Shown: one piece after another, positions 44,231 through 53,965 of the stretch
Layout of the letters: each line of letters opens with the position of its first letter
How positions within the stretch are numbered: position 1 is the first letter of the stretch
Origin: Mermis nigrescens
Taxonomy: Eukaryota > Nematoda > Enoplea > Mermithida > Mermithidae
DNA length: 64,000 nucleotides
NCBI GenBank assembly: GCA_036768485.1
Contig: JAVLUZ010000697.1
Location: 1-64,000 of the forward strand
Reading direction: 5' to 3'
Notes under the pieces: generated by a model
Database searches by the model: none
The model's input: the letters and a program-made list of their open reading frames with translations, nothing else
Told to the model about the DNA's origin: nothing
Translations under genes and position numbers: made by a program

Positions 44231-45300
44231 TCTAAATCCGTTTCTAAGATCCACTCGTTAAATTTTTCGGGATATCCGAACCACTTTACTAGCAATTGAA
44301 CTTGTCCGTTTCTTAAACGACGTTTTTTGATAACTTTTTCAATTTTGAAGGCGCGATTCTCGTTAAATTCAATTTTTAAGAGTTCCCGTTCGTAAAATGT
44401 ACCCACAATATTATCGCCGCTTAAATCGATGAGTCTATACGCTGGTTCGGTTCGACGTTGAATGACCTGAGAAATTTTAAAAATCTCCTCTGTAAACTGA
44501 GGCTTGTAACTTTTATCAAATATCTGTCTATGCTTTGAAATTCGGACGTAATCCCCGAGTAATAATTTAGGTTTCTTTATTTTCTGTATTTTTCCGTATA
44601 AATTTTCCAAAACTTGTTGAACTTTGTCGACATTAACATCCGCTGGTTTCATTTTAATCGAACGGTGTACTGTATTATTATAATTTTTGACCAATTTATC
44701 CAAGACGTTGATCCAATTATGCGTCCCTTTATCAGTAAAATAGCGAAACATTCTGTTTTTTAATGTGCGGTTAAATCTTTCTATAACAGCGCATTTTATA
44801 TCTTCATTTTGAGATGTAAAAAAATCAATTTGTTCGTCTTTTAGAAGCTTTTGGAATTCTCGATTAACAAATTCTTTTCCTTTATCTGTACGAATTTGCC
44901 AAGGTTTTCGCCCTTCGGAAATTATGGTTTTAAATGCCTCCGAGACGTTAGTACCAGATTTACTTTTAAGAGGTATAGCCCACGCGTATTTGCTCAGTAC
45001 GTCAATACACGTTAAAATAAATTTAAAATTATCATTAAAATCGGCTAATGATGTTAAATCAGCGAGGTCCAATTCCCATTGATGATCTATATCAAATACG
45101 TAAATTTTATTTCTTTTGAATTTGCGATAAGCTTGTCTATGTAAAGTGTAAGTATCTTGAGACGATAACCATTTTTTAACTTGGACTAATGTAACGGACG
45201 GATCTTTAGCTTTTGCAGCATCATATAACAATTTAGCACTCGCAAAAGACGAAGGATCATCTAAATTACTATAAATAGATTGGAATAGTTTTTCATTCAT
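44227..45300 (-). CDS. Polinton integrase with C-terminal chromodomain
   Basis: Complete frame of 357 codons, ATG 45300, overlapping the upstream stop by 8 bases (ATGAATGA). Core: D78 in W-E-L-D-L-A-D, D139 in R-T-D-K-G, and E174 in V-I-E-R-F-N-R-T, with a 35-residue D-to-E step. After the core comes an SH3-like segment (G-D-Y-V-R-I-S-K) and then a chromodomain of about 40 residues (F-K-I-E-K-V-I ... L-V-K-W-F-G-Y ... N-E-W-I). All catalytic residues are intact. Chromodomains bind methylated histone H3 tails and can steer insertion. The fossil at 19.4-20.4 kb is a diverged relative. Confidence 0.9.
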   Translation of the reverse strand: MNEKLFQSIYSNLDDPSSFASAKLLYDAAKAKDPSVTLVQVKKWLSSQDTYTLHRQAYRKFKRNKIYVFDIDHQWELDLADLTSLADFNDNFKFILTCIDVLSKYAWAIPLKSKSGTNVSEAFKTIISEGRKPWQIRTDKGKEFVNREFQKLLKDEQIDFFTSQNEDIKCAVIERFNRTLKNRMFRYFTDKGTHNWINVLDKLVKNYNNTVHRSIKMKPADVNVDKVQQVLENLYGKIQKIKKPKLLLGDYVRISKHRQIFDKSYKPQFTEEIFKISQVIQRRTEPAYRLIDLSGDNIVGTFYERELLKIEFNENRAFKIEKVIKKRRLRNGQVQLLVKWFGYPEKFNEWILETDLE

Positions 45301-46021
45301 CGTATAATGGGCTATATCTATATAATTTTCTAAATTTTTGTATATTTTTAATCAATTTAGGCGTTGTTTCAGGTTTTATAGTTTCTGCGGCAGAACCTTC
45401 TGTTGCCGAATCGTATTCCGTAACTGACGCGGATGCTTTCGGTTCTCTTTTATATAATTTTTCAGTCAACATTTTTCTCCTATTTATATTCCCAATATAT
45501 TCTTTTGGAACGTGTTCCTGAAATAAAGCATGGGCGAATTCCGACGCTCCAATTGGAGGCTCGGCTTTAACGCGTTCTCTACTGAAATCGTTGATCAAGT
45601 CGACGATATGAGAATGTGGAACAGACTGTCCATTAATCAAAATTTCTCCATTATCCTTTACATTAATTATTTTGCTGCGCTTTATATGAGAAATCAACAT
45701 TTGCGCTTGTTTTTGTTTACTTTTTGGGAGGCTAGATAAAACCGTATTAAACCAATCTGGTTCTTCTGCAGTAACACCTTTTTCTTCTGGCTTAAAATTT
45801 ACAGCTTGAGGTTGACGACTTTCAGCTTCTAAATTCAAATATCTGCGAAAAAGTTGTGAATACAGCTGAAACTGACGCTCGGGGTTTTCGTCATTTTCCA
45901 AAATCTTTTTAATTTCGTTTTTAAACTCATCAATTTGTTTTTGTAACGGTGATTTTTCAACGCTTAACTGCCCAGCAAGGACATCTTGCGGTACAAGTAC
46001 CATTTTGTTTGTAAATTTCAT
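45293..46021 (-). CDS. Conserved Polinton protein of unknown function
   Basis: 242 codons, ATG 46021, overlapping the previous stop by 4 bases (ATGA). Residues 1-60 are helical and charged. The middle has an L-P-K-S-K-Q-K-Q-A-Q-M-L block, then N-G-E-I-L-I-N-G-Q-S-V-P-x-S-x-I-V-D-L-I; a similar G-E-[IV]-x-[IV]-x-G-x-x-[IV]-x-x-S-x-[IV]-x-D-L block occurs in Polinton proteins next to the integrase. The C-terminus is rich in E, T and K. Function is not known. Intact. Confidence 0.55.
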   Translation of the reverse strand: MKFTNKMVLVPQDVLAGQLSVEKSPLQKQIDEFKNEIKKILENDENPERQFQLYSQLFRRYLNLEAESRQPQAVNFKPEEKGVTAEEPDWFNTVLSSLPKSKQKQAQMLISHIKRSKIINVKDNGEILINGQSVPHSHIVDLINDFSRERVKAEPPIGASEFAHALFQEHVPKEYIGNINRRKMLTEKLYKREPKASASVTEYDSATEGSAAETIKPETTPKLIKNIQKFRKLYRYSPLYDE

Positions 46022-46359
46022 TGTTTTATTATTAAATCACTTAGCAAACCAGTTGCGATACTGAGCAAAGGAGCTAATAAAGCTGGTAAAAATCCGCCTT
46101 TTTGAATAATTGAACGTTTTTCAGCAAGTTTTGTTCCTTTCTTAGTACCCAAGTAGCGAATATTACGTTGATATCGTTTCAACTGCTTCTTTTGCGACGT
46201 AGTTAGCGTAATATTTCCACGCAAAATATTATAACAAATGTCAGAAATGCAATAAATTAGTTCTTTATTGGCTTTATTTAAAAATGCTTTTCGTTGACAA
46301 GGTTTGCACTTGGCTAATACTTTTAACTCATTGATATTATCGTACAATCGATGCGACAT
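46018..46359 (-). CDS. Polinton hydrophobic GGFLP protein
   Basis: 113 codons, ATG 46359. The N-terminal two thirds are basic and helical (L-K-R-Y-Q-R-N-I-R-Y-L). The C-terminus has K-G-G-F-L-P followed by 20 hydrophobic residues, a pattern seen in small Polinton and adenovirus virion proteins. A membrane-interacting or virion-core role is inference. A decayed relative lies at 20455-20818. Overlaps the next gene by 4 bases. Confidence 0.6.
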   Translation of the reverse strand: MSHRLYDNINELKVLAKCKPCQRKAFLNKANKELIYCISDICYNILRGNITLTTSQKKQLKRYQRNIRYLGTKKGTKLAEKRSIIQKGGFLPALLAPLLSIATGLLSDLIIKQ

Positions 46360-46420
46360 GACAGCACAAGCACAAAATGCAAAAATGATAAATTTTTACT
46401 TACAACATCTATTTATAAAT

Positions 46421-46876
46421 TTAGTGCAGCAAGAAATCCGCTTCATTGATCAAAATTTCTCTAAAACAGCTTTTTCGATAATAAACATTATCAGCATTCA
46501 AATCCAAAAAACTGAGTTTTATGTCTTCGTCTAAATCGTTGTACAGTCCTTGTAGGTAGCCAGCCTTTAAATCTCGTTTTTTCAATTCAGTCAAAACCTC
46601 ATTGGCGAAATACCAAAATGCGGACATGCGCCTTCGGCCTGATAATACATTGCTCGCATTGAACGCTTTTGCTTTTTCTTTATACGCTGCTTTTGCCTCA
46701 GTAGAAAATCGAGTCCAAAAGACGTCAGCAAGAAGCGCTTTTTCGCAGTTTAATACGTAGATCGCTTGAAAAAATGCAAAAAAATGTTATGTTTTTCGTA
46801 AAGTATTTTAAATTATTTTACCTCTTGCTCTTTGCTGAATGATTCGAACAAAAAGCTCAAACGATGCAGCGACCAT
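46421..46876 (-). CDS. HMG-box-like Polinton protein, one 57-bp intron
   Basis: Exon 1 is 46876-46822 (18 codons plus one base), intron 46821-46765 (GTAAAA donor, TTTTTTCAAG acceptor), exon 2 46764-46421; about 132 codons. The N-terminal half shows the HMG-box layout: S-F-E-L-F-V near the start, L-L-A-D-V-F-W-T in the middle, and S-T-E-A-K-A-A-Y-K-E-K-A-K-A-F at the end, which resembles L-S-x-E-E-K-x-P-Y-x-x-x-A-x-x-D-K. The C-terminal half is helical with a cluster R-R-R-M. DNA bending or packaging is inferred. The intron call depends on consensus and frame; without it only 68 codons remain. Confidence 0.5.
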
Positions 46877-46959
46877 TACTGAAGAAGCGACTGGACTCGA
46901 AACGATTAAATCGAATAAAATGAATTTAAAAGACGACACCGTTTACTTAAATATTTTTT

Positions 46960-47220
46960 TCAAAAACTGGTTTTATTCAATATCGGTATCAACTGCCTTG
47001 TGTCTTTGAACGAAAAATTCATCGACGTAATGTGTAAGCTAATAAATAAACCATCAATTGCGCAGCAAATGTATATGTCTGGATTATATATAATCAGTCT
47101 AAAACAGCCTTTTAGTCTAAATTCTCGCCCTTTTCCAGAAGGACAATCGATGTTGTTTTCAATAAAATTTAATAAACGAGTTTTCTCTTCATTATTTAAA
47201 GCCGTAAATGGATGTTCTAT
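46960..47220 (-). CDS. Unassigned 86-codon frame
   Basis: Open frame between stops with no ATG at its start. It reads N-N-E-E-K-T-R-L-L then a cysteine-containing, structured-looking middle (G-C-F-R-L-I-I-Y, C-C-A-I-D-G). Composition looks more protein-like than random frames nearby. It may be a second exon of the gene upstream or a separate small gene with another start codon. Not recognised. Confidence 0.3.
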   Translation of the reverse strand: MEHPFTALNNEEKTRLLNFIENNIDCPSGKGREFRLKGCFRLIIYNPDIYICCAIDGLFISLHITSMNFSFKDTRQLIPILNKTSF

Positions 47221-47221
47221 T

Positions 47222-47443
47222 CAATCTGCTTGGCGTATGCACTAAAATCGTAAAATTGGTTTCTTGGCTGCATACGTTACTTATACGTTTTCTGGCGTGT
47301 ATATCGTGAAAAAGGGCAGTAATGAAGGCTAGAAAGAATATTAGGGCTAGGAAAGGCGATGCTAGTACGAAATTTACTGATCTCGAACTAGAAAATGCTT
47401 GCCGTAAAACGCTGTGTAAAAGACCATTTCGTCCATTTTCCAT
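47222..47443 (-). CDS. Small Polinton membrane protein
   Basis: ATG 47443. After a basic 22-residue head there is one hydrophobic segment of about 22 residues (L-A-S-P-F-L-A-L-I-F-F), then a basic tail. Unspliced, it has 83 codons and ends at 47192. A GTAACG/TTTTAG pair could remove 39 bases and end the frame earlier, near 47222. Lies between the ATPase and the HMG-box-like gene. Function unknown. Confidence 0.4.
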
Positions 47444-47525
47444 AATTTAGAGAGAAATCGATAAAGAAAACCGTCTGCAATGCTTTAATTTAATCAAAAT
47501 GAACTTTTGAGACTTTTGATTATAT

Positions 47526-48146
47526 TTATTTTGCCACATAAACGTAATTTTTATCATCTGTAGGAAAAATATTTGTTCTCAATCGCATGTCTTCAGGCGT
47601 AGTTTGAGATAAATCAATCAATAAATACCCAAACGGCTCTTTCGTTGCATCTAAAAAGGCTTCGCTGAAATGCTTCGAATTGGAAAAAATTTGTCTACCT
47701 AATGTTTGAATCTGAAGCCGATCGCTCGGATTCTTCATTAAAACTAAATACTGCGCATTGATTCGGCTCGTTCTCAATCCATCGAAAAATGCGTTTTGAA
47801 CTATATGTATAATTGATAAATTCCAATGATGAGAGCCTTTTGTAAAAAGTTCATTTAATCTTGAATCGGATTTCGTATCTAACATCAAATCGTCAAAAAT
47901 TATCAATTTTGGTTCGTTTCTGCTTGCCTTTAAATCATCTAAATTTGGGATTCCTTCTATAAAATTAACATTTTTCAAAGCTTCATAGGACGGCTGCCAC
48001 TCTGTAAAACACCAATAAATTTTCGAAGGAGGCGGATCCATCATTTCATTCGAAAATTGTACAAACTTTTTAACAAATTCGGTTTTACCGGATTTTGTAG
48101 GAGCCGAAACTATGCAGTTGAAAGGATGTTTCCATTTAACGTCCAT
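47526..48146 (-). CDS. Polinton A32-like genome-packaging ATPase
   Basis: 206 codons from ATG 48146; the frame is open 39 bases further, but W-K-H-P-F near the start fits the family's N-terminus. Walker A is A-P-T-K-S-G-K-T (residues 15-22) and Walker B is L-I-I-F-D-D (81-86). A V-Q-N-A-F segment near residue 116 and R-T-S-R-I-N after it fit the FtsK/HerA-type A32 ATPases that drive DNA into capsids. Intact. It is the last recognisable Polinton gene; unrelated repeats begin within about 500 bases. Confidence 0.85.
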   Translation of the reverse strand: MDVKWKHPFNCIVSAPTKSGKTEFVKKFVQFSNEMMDPPPSKIYWCFTEWQPSYEALKNVNFIEGIPNLDDLKASRNEPKLIIFDDLMLDTKSDSRLNELFTKGSHHWNLSIIHIVQNAFFDGLRTSRINAQYLVLMKNPSDRLQIQTLGRQIFSNSKHFSEAFLDATKEPFGYLLIDLSQTTPEDMRLRTNIFPTDDKNYVYVAK

Positions 48147-48190
48147 GTCTAAGATCGATAAAAGTGAAGAAATGGTGTATTTCAACCTTT

Positions 48191-48647
48191 CTAAGGGGTA
48201 CTGCAGTCACAGCAAATTGTGTTTGCTTACATAAATATTTAGCTTTTTTTGGGAGGTGTAAAGTCAAAAAATTGGGGGAGTTGAACGTGTTTCTGTCTTG
48301 TTTTTTGTGCCAATTTCCGGGTTATGAGTCTGGACATAATGTCAAGTCTAGAAATCAACCAGAAACCAAATGTGATACACCAGTTTGTTTGCACTCAACA
48401 GTGATGTAAAGTGGTTTACATCTGTAGAGGTCCCTCTAAACGCTGTTACAATGTGTTGGATCAATGCAAATTTCTGTTTGCTTTATGTTACAATATATTA
48501 ATGCATACACAACTGATTGCCCCAGATGTACATTCTTGTGCATAATTTCCATATGCACGTACACAACCGTTGAGTGCAGCAACAGGAATGTCCAGGACCA
48601 CCTTCCTTTGAAAATCATCATATTTTTCATTCCTTTCCCACACAAAT
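48191..48647. other. Unassigned right flank of the Polinton
   Basis: No PolB or other reading frame of note on either strand. Confidence 0.4.
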
Positions 48648-49161
48648 TTTCAATCAAAATCCGGGATTGGAAACTGAACACTCGGGCTTAATGCGACTTA
48701 AGTATGAATTGGTATGTGTGTTATCAGATCTTACATGTTAAAAGATCACATGTGTGTCTCATATTTGTGCCTGTCTCGTTTGTACATACCTTTACCGTAA
48801 GCTTTTGCCCATAGGCCTATTGTATATTCTTAGAACTAATTCGTATCCCTTTGTTTGTGTTGTTACGCCTCTTTTTTCCGTGTCAGTTAAAACTGCATGC
48901 AAGCGCAGCTTTGAGGGCACTTTAAGAATTTTCAATTTACAATTAGTTTTTGAGCCTGAGAGCCTCTCTGCCAGCTTCCGTGCGCTCAGCGTGTCTTTTT
49001 TTCTTTTTGTTGCTGTATGTTAGCAGACTCCGTACATGCCTTTCCATCTGCCTGGCTACAGAACTCGTCTGTTAGTTTTCCAGCATAGTGTGCACACTTC
49101 TTTTTGCCATATGCTTTGTTTTTAATCATTTGTGTTTGTGCCATTTGGCATCAGTTGTATG

Positions 49162-49425
49162 CACACCTGGGCGTGGGTTGGGGGTGGGGGGGTATGCACC
49201 CCCCAGAAAACCAAAATACCCCCAGAAATCAAAATACACCCCCAGAATTCAATTTTGAAAATTTTTTTCGCTTTTTTCGCAGTTTTTTGATGCCAATGGA
49301 TAGTGCTTGATGTGAAACGTCGAAAAATGGTGTTTTTATCACCATACCACCATTTTTAAGGCCATTTTTTGACCTTCAAAAAAATCTTGCACCCCCCCCA
49401 GAAATTTCTTTGCTGCCCACGTATG
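49162..49425 (-). mobile_element. hAT-like MITE, copy G
   Basis: CACACCTGGG to CCCACGTATG with exact 8-bp GTTGTATG at 49154-49161 and 49426-49433. It interrupts the repeat unit shared with 28.55-29.48 kb. Confidence 0.88.
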
Positions 49426-50289
49426 GTTGTATGCCTTCAGCAGGGCTTTGTTGTCCGTGTACCCAGGGCCAGTCTATTTTCATTTAGAAAAGCATGTTTC
49501 AGTTCACTAATCTGAAGTTTTTATGTGAGATTTGCTGCTCAGTTCTCATTTATCATATCGAAAAGTACATATTTTTATTAAGCCTGGTTTCTTTGTTCCT
49601 GCATCTTAAAGCAAGGGTTCAACACAAAAGATTTTCCGTCATTTTCTGTTTTACACCCATGCACTATGTTGTCCTTGTCAAATGTACAGAACATACAGTG
49701 ACGCACCAATGAAAGCTCTTACAAGGTTAAAATCATGCTTACTCTTGAGGATTGGGTTTGGCACTTATGCAGTTTAGCAGGTACAGAAAAAATTTTTTCA
49801 ATTTTTTTCAAAATTCGATTGATTATAGTCAAATTTGATACGCTGATTCCGAATACAATATTTATTCTTGCCTAAGTAAATTATTGACAATAAAGAAAAT
49901 TGTTTTATTTTTAATTTTTGATGGTTTTTTTTATTTTTTTATATTTTGTCAATATATTGAATTCTGATACGCTGATTTTGAATATAACATCCATTTTCAT
50001 TTAATGAGTTGATGATGAGAATATGCTGCTCATAATTTTAAACAAAAATAAGTAGAAATAAAAGCAAAATGGATTAGATTACAGCTTTGGGATATGCTAG
50101 GTGAAGGTTTAAACTAAAAAAAGGTTTAAACTACAAATACACTGGTAGTCTGTCATGTCCAATTCATTGCTTTGAACACAATTTGCTAGTTGACAATATT
50201 CTGAAAGGTTTATTTGAATATGGCACATAGATTTCCAAATCTTATGGAATTGTGCCTCAAAATTTTATTCTAAATATTGGCCACTGACA

Positions 50290-51125
50290 AAGAGGCAATT
50301 AACTGGGCTCAACAACATGGTTTGTTGAAAAGTGTGATGATTTGTGATGACGTGGGATACAGCAAAATGCGATTAGAAAACAATCATTCTCTGGATGGTG
50401 TCATCTGACGTTGTTCAGCAGGTTGGGTTTGTAGGAAACAGGCATCGATTCGAAAATTTTCATTCTTTTTGGGAAGCCATATTGAAGTTTCCAAGATCTT
50501 GCAACTGATGTATCTGTGGGCTTATGATGTAGATAAGCAGGACTTTTTACAGAGAGAGTTGGAATTTGGAAGTGCCCATCAACTGCCTAATTGGAAAGAA
50601 TTTTGTAAGGACATTTGTCACAAAATTTTTTTTGCTCAATCCAATTGTTCTGGAGGCAGAGGTCATACTGTGGAGATCGACAAAAATTGTTTTGTTCTTC
50701 AAAAGTACGAACGTGGTCATCGCGTTAGAGAACAATGGGTTTTTGTGGCTTTGATGTGGAAACAAAGGAATGTTTTATAGTGACTGTAGACAGGCAGCGA
50801 TGCTGGCACTTTGTTGCCTATTTTGCAACAGTTCGTGCTCCTGGGACTACTGTTGTCTCAGATTTTGGGCAGCATACAACAAAGTGGGGAATCTGGGATA
50901 TCAGCATTTGATTGTAAAACAATAAATTAATTTTGTTGACCCCCTTACTCATGCTACAACCAATCATGTAGAATCTGTTTAGCAGTAAGCCAAGGAAAAA
51001 AACAAATGCAGATTTGTTACTTGCTAGATGACTATTTGGCAGAATTTTTGTGGTGTCACTGTTTTCAAAAGGACACATTTCATAACTTGGTTGAGCATGT
51101 TTGTTTAGTGTATCCCTAAGCAGCA
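50290..51125 (+). pseudogene. ISXO2/Merlin-like transposase
   Basis: The N-terminal zinc-ribbon-like part (W-A-Q-Q-H-G-L, a C-x8-9-C pair, then I-R-K-F-S-F-F) ends with a stop near 50405. The main frame 50469-50780 has V-E-I-D with D1 (50679-50681), then Y-E-R-G-H-R-V-R and Q-W-V-F, hallmarks of ISXO2-type transposases. A shift at 50780 leads to V-V-S-D with D2 (50861-50863), and another frame gives F-V-D-P and H-V-E-S with the catalytic Glu (50971-50973). All three acidic residues survive, but stops and shifts make the gene inactive. Confidence 0.75.
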
Positions 51126-51241
51126 CAGTGATGACGTTTTATTTTTATTTTGTGAAATTTAGTTAAAAGTTTATTAATTTTGCACTGGCGTTTGATGAGC
51201 AAGAGTATTGATTGTATTAATTAGTAAAAATACGTACCTAC

Positions 51242-51502
51242 CACACACATGGGCGTGGGGGGTTTGGGGGTATGCACCCCCCAGAAGTTAAATACCCCCA
51301 GAAATCAAAATACCCCCCAGAAAAAATTTTTCCTTGCTTTTTTTAGCAATTTTTTTGATGCCATTGGATAGAGCTTGATGAGAAACGTCGAAAAATGGTG
51401 TTTTTTTCGCCATACCACCATTTTTAAGGCCATTTTTGACCTTTAACAATTTTTTTACCCCCCAGAAATTTCCCCCCAGAATTTTGGTGCTGCCCACCTA
51501 TG
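51242..51502 (-). mobile_element. hAT-like MITE, copy H, inside Merlin element
   Basis: Starts with two extra bases (CA) before CACACATGGG and ends CCCACCTATG. Exact 8-bp GTACCTAC at 51234-51241 and 51503-51510. It lies between the Merlin transposase remnant and the right Merlin terminus. Confidence 0.85.
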
Positions 51503-51769
51503 GTACCTACTGTTCTGTTAACTTGTAATGAACATATCAAAATTCACTATAATTGACAAAATAATAAAAAATAAAGAAAACATTGGAAAATTGAAAAAAA
51601 TAAAAAAATTTTTTTGAGGCAAATAACTTGACTAGGGCAAAAATAAATATCGTATTCGTAATCAGCGTATCAAATTTGACTATAATCGATCAAATTTCAA
51701 AAAATTTTGAAACATTTTTTCCATACCTGCTAAACTGCATAAGTGCCTGGGGTTCAGGGGATCCATTGA

Positions 51770-52230
51770 GAAAAATTGCTATCCCCAGAAATTTTTTCAC
51801 CCCACCACCAAAATTTGCGATTTTTAAATGTCTCCAAAAATTTCCTACAATTTGTAGAAAAAGTGCTTTCTTGAGCCTTTCTAGCTATCTATTTGCTCAA
51901 AAGTGTCAAATTTTCCCCGCTTCGCACCGTGGACTCATGTTTTGACTACATTTTGTTGAACTTTGTTCGAATTTTTCCATTTTGTTCAAATTTTTTTAAC
52001 ATTTTGTTGCTCTGAAAGATAGAGCATCGTCAGAAACGTCAATAAATTGTTTTTAGGCGTAGAGAGAGCACTTTAAAATTTCACCCCACCCTTCCCAGTA
52101 TTCCCACACCAAGAATCAGTAGACCTCAAATTGATAGACCCTCAGAATTACATTTTTCATGTTGTTTTGGGATTTTAGCGGGTTTTACACTACCAAGACC
52201 CAAAGAATTAAGCTGCTGCCTACATGTGGA
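51770..52230 (-). repeat. Diverged relative of the MITE family
   Basis: Contains a CCCCAGAAATT tract, a core with GATAGAGCATCGTCAGAAACG similar in layout to the MITE core, and a terminal GCTGCC-TACATGTGG. Ends are not well defined and no target duplication was found. Confidence 0.35.
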
Positions 52231-52276
52231 CGGAACCAAATTTATTTGCTGCCTGTCAGATTATAGCAGTTGTGAG

Positions 52277-52512
52277 CACACCTTGGCGTGGGGGTTGAGG
52301 GTGTGCCCCCAACCTCCAGAAACCAGAATATCCCCCCAGAATTTGATTTATAAAATTTTTTGTTTTTTTCACCAATTTTTTTGATGTCAATGGATAGTCT
52401 TTGATGAGAAATGTTGAAAAATGGTCTTTTTAAACATATCACCATTTTAAGGCAATTTTTGACCTTTGAAAAATCTTGCACCCCCTCAAAATTTTGGTGC
52501 TGCCCACGTATG
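52277..52512 (-). mobile_element. hAT-like MITE, copy I (first of a tandem pair)
   Basis: CACACCTTGG to CCCACGTATG. Flanked by GTTGTGAG at 52269-52276 and 52513-52520; the second copy of this octamer is also the left flank of copy J. Confidence 0.85.
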
Positions 52513-52520
52513 GTTGTGAG

Positions 52521-52759
52521 CACACCTGGGCATGGGAAGTTTGGGGGTATGCATTACCTCCACCCCACCCCCCTACCAGAAAGTGAAATACTCCCAGAAC
52601 TCACTTTTGAAATTTTTTTTTCGTTTTTTTCCGCAATTTTTTGATGCCAAAGCATAGTGCTCAATGAGAAACGTTAAAATATGGTATTTTTTCGCCATAC
52701 CACAATTTTTAAGGCAATTTTTTTCCTTTATCCTAGAATTTTGGTGCTGCCCACCTATG
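52521..52759 (-). mobile_element. hAT-like MITE, copy J (second of a tandem pair)
   Basis: CACACCTGGG to CCCACCTATG. Flanked by GTTGTGAG at 52513-52520 and 52760-52767, so three identical octamers frame two head-to-tail MITEs. Confidence 0.85.
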
Positions 52760-53699
52760 GTTGTGAGCTAGTTAATGGCTGTGTCTAGTTTAGCAGCGCT
52801 ACATACATATATGCAAGATATAGATACGCACGTAATGCAAATTATGCAGAGATGCGTCTACTGTATGTTCTGTACAAGTGATAGGGCAGCACAGTTTGTG
52901 GACGCAAATGAAAAATGAAGAAAGACAGAAGAAAATTTTATTCTGAAGTCCATCGTTTTAACTGAAGGAAACAAAAAGAGGAAAGCAATATAAAATATTT
53001 TGTATTGACCGTCGTTTTAAAATACAGAAATGAAGAGGCAGGCTCAACAAAAATACGTAGTTTTTGATATTATAAGTGAAATGTGTGCAGCAAAACATAC
53101 ATGAAAATTCAAATCTGTCAAATAAAACATGCTTTTTTTAAAACAAAAATAGACTGGCCCTGGGTACACAGACACTTTGTGCCCTTGTTTAATTACATTG
53201 TTTGATTTTACTTAATTAGCGTAACATGACGGTCAGCAGCATGTATCCCCATGCTGTTGCTTTTTAATTGCTTCACAATTTTTCTGTTCAAAAAATATAT
53301 TGAAAATTAATTATTTAATTAACAATGCTGGGCTCGGATTAGTTTCCATGCTGTTGAATTCTGTCCTTGTGCTACACTATACTCAGGAACCCTCAATATT
53401 TGCAAGCACCAAAATTTGGTCCAAAACAAGTTAAATAATAATCTTTTTGAGCCCTCAATAAGGTTTCTGGAGAACTTACTTTAATTAGGTACTTAATCTC
53501 AAAGGGGTTTAGTAAGTGAGTTTCACTAGGTGCATGCATTGAGGGCTGGGCTATCTTGAACAGGCTGGGCCACTTACCCCCAAATTGCCGGCTGGTGATC
53601 AACCTCCTAAAAGAGCATGAACCCCCATGTGAGCGCATAAGCTTGAGATTCGGGTTAAGTAAGCGAAGTGAACGTAGCCTGAGTCTAAGTTTACACATC

Positions 53700-53965
53700 T
53701 GATATTTATTTGTCCTTGGGCCATTGTGGAGACTTAATTTTTTCATAAATGTTGATCGTAATATCAGAATTATGAATCCGACTGAAATTTTCTTTAAACT
53801 CTGTATTGTGTAAAGTTTACACTGCATATTAACTCTTGTTCTAGAGCCTTGTGGAAGCTTAATTTTTTCAAAATGTTCTACGTAAAATCAGAATTGAGAA
53901 TCTGACTGTTAGTTTTCTCTACAATTAGTAGTTGTGTAAATTTTGCACTAATCATTTGTTGTCAG
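53700..53965. repeat. Tandem pair, ~130-bp units
   Basis: Two units share CTTAATTTTTTCA, TCAGAATT-GAATC-GACTG and TTGTGTAAA-TTT-CACT blocks (53710-53840 and 53845-53965). The copies are clearly diverged. A third, weaker unit may follow. Confidence 0.6.

Larger units (their letters stand above)
38815..48190 (-). mobile_element. Polinton/Maverick, morphogenesis-complete but without PolB
   Basis: Contiguous block of capsid, packaging, maturation and integration genes, nearly all in one direction, with short or overlapping junctions. Protein-primed DNA polymerase B is not found on either side. Terminal inverted repeats and 6-bp target duplications were not identified, so limits are those of the outer genes. 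Confidence 0.8.
49760..51747. mobile_element. Merlin-type DNA transposon
   Basis: Terminal inverted repeats GGCACTTATGCAGTTTAGCA at both ends, with homology continuing about 180 bases inward. Flanks TTGGGTTT and TGGGGTTC fit an 8-bp duplication with two differences; Merlin elements make 8-9 bp duplications. Contains an ISXO2-like transposase remnant and MITE H. Confidence 0.75.
49454..53174. mobile_element. 3.7-kb TIR element Z with hAT-like ends
   Basis: Ends match as inverted repeats for about 50 bases (GTGTACCCAGGGCCAGTCTA and its complement near 53150-53169; a second block AAAGCATGTTT inside). Flanks CTTTGTTG and CTTTGTGC look like an 8-bp duplication with two differences. CAGGGCC-type termini suggest hAT. 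No transposase of its own was found. It hosts a Merlin element and three MITEs. Confidence 0.65.
48648..53632 (+). repeat. Dispersed repeat U, copy U2 (interrupted)
   Basis: Inverted counterpart of 28550-29475. Present as 48648-49153, then MITE G, then 49434-49453, then a 3.7-kb insertion, then 53175-53632. The GGGCTTTGT at 49443 and ACTTTGTGCCC at 53174 mark the insertion point when compared with the uninterrupted copy. Confidence 0.75.

Noticed and set aside
48191..48647. Remnant of Polinton PolB next to the ATPase
   Set aside because: Neither strand shows polymerase motifs or a long frame.
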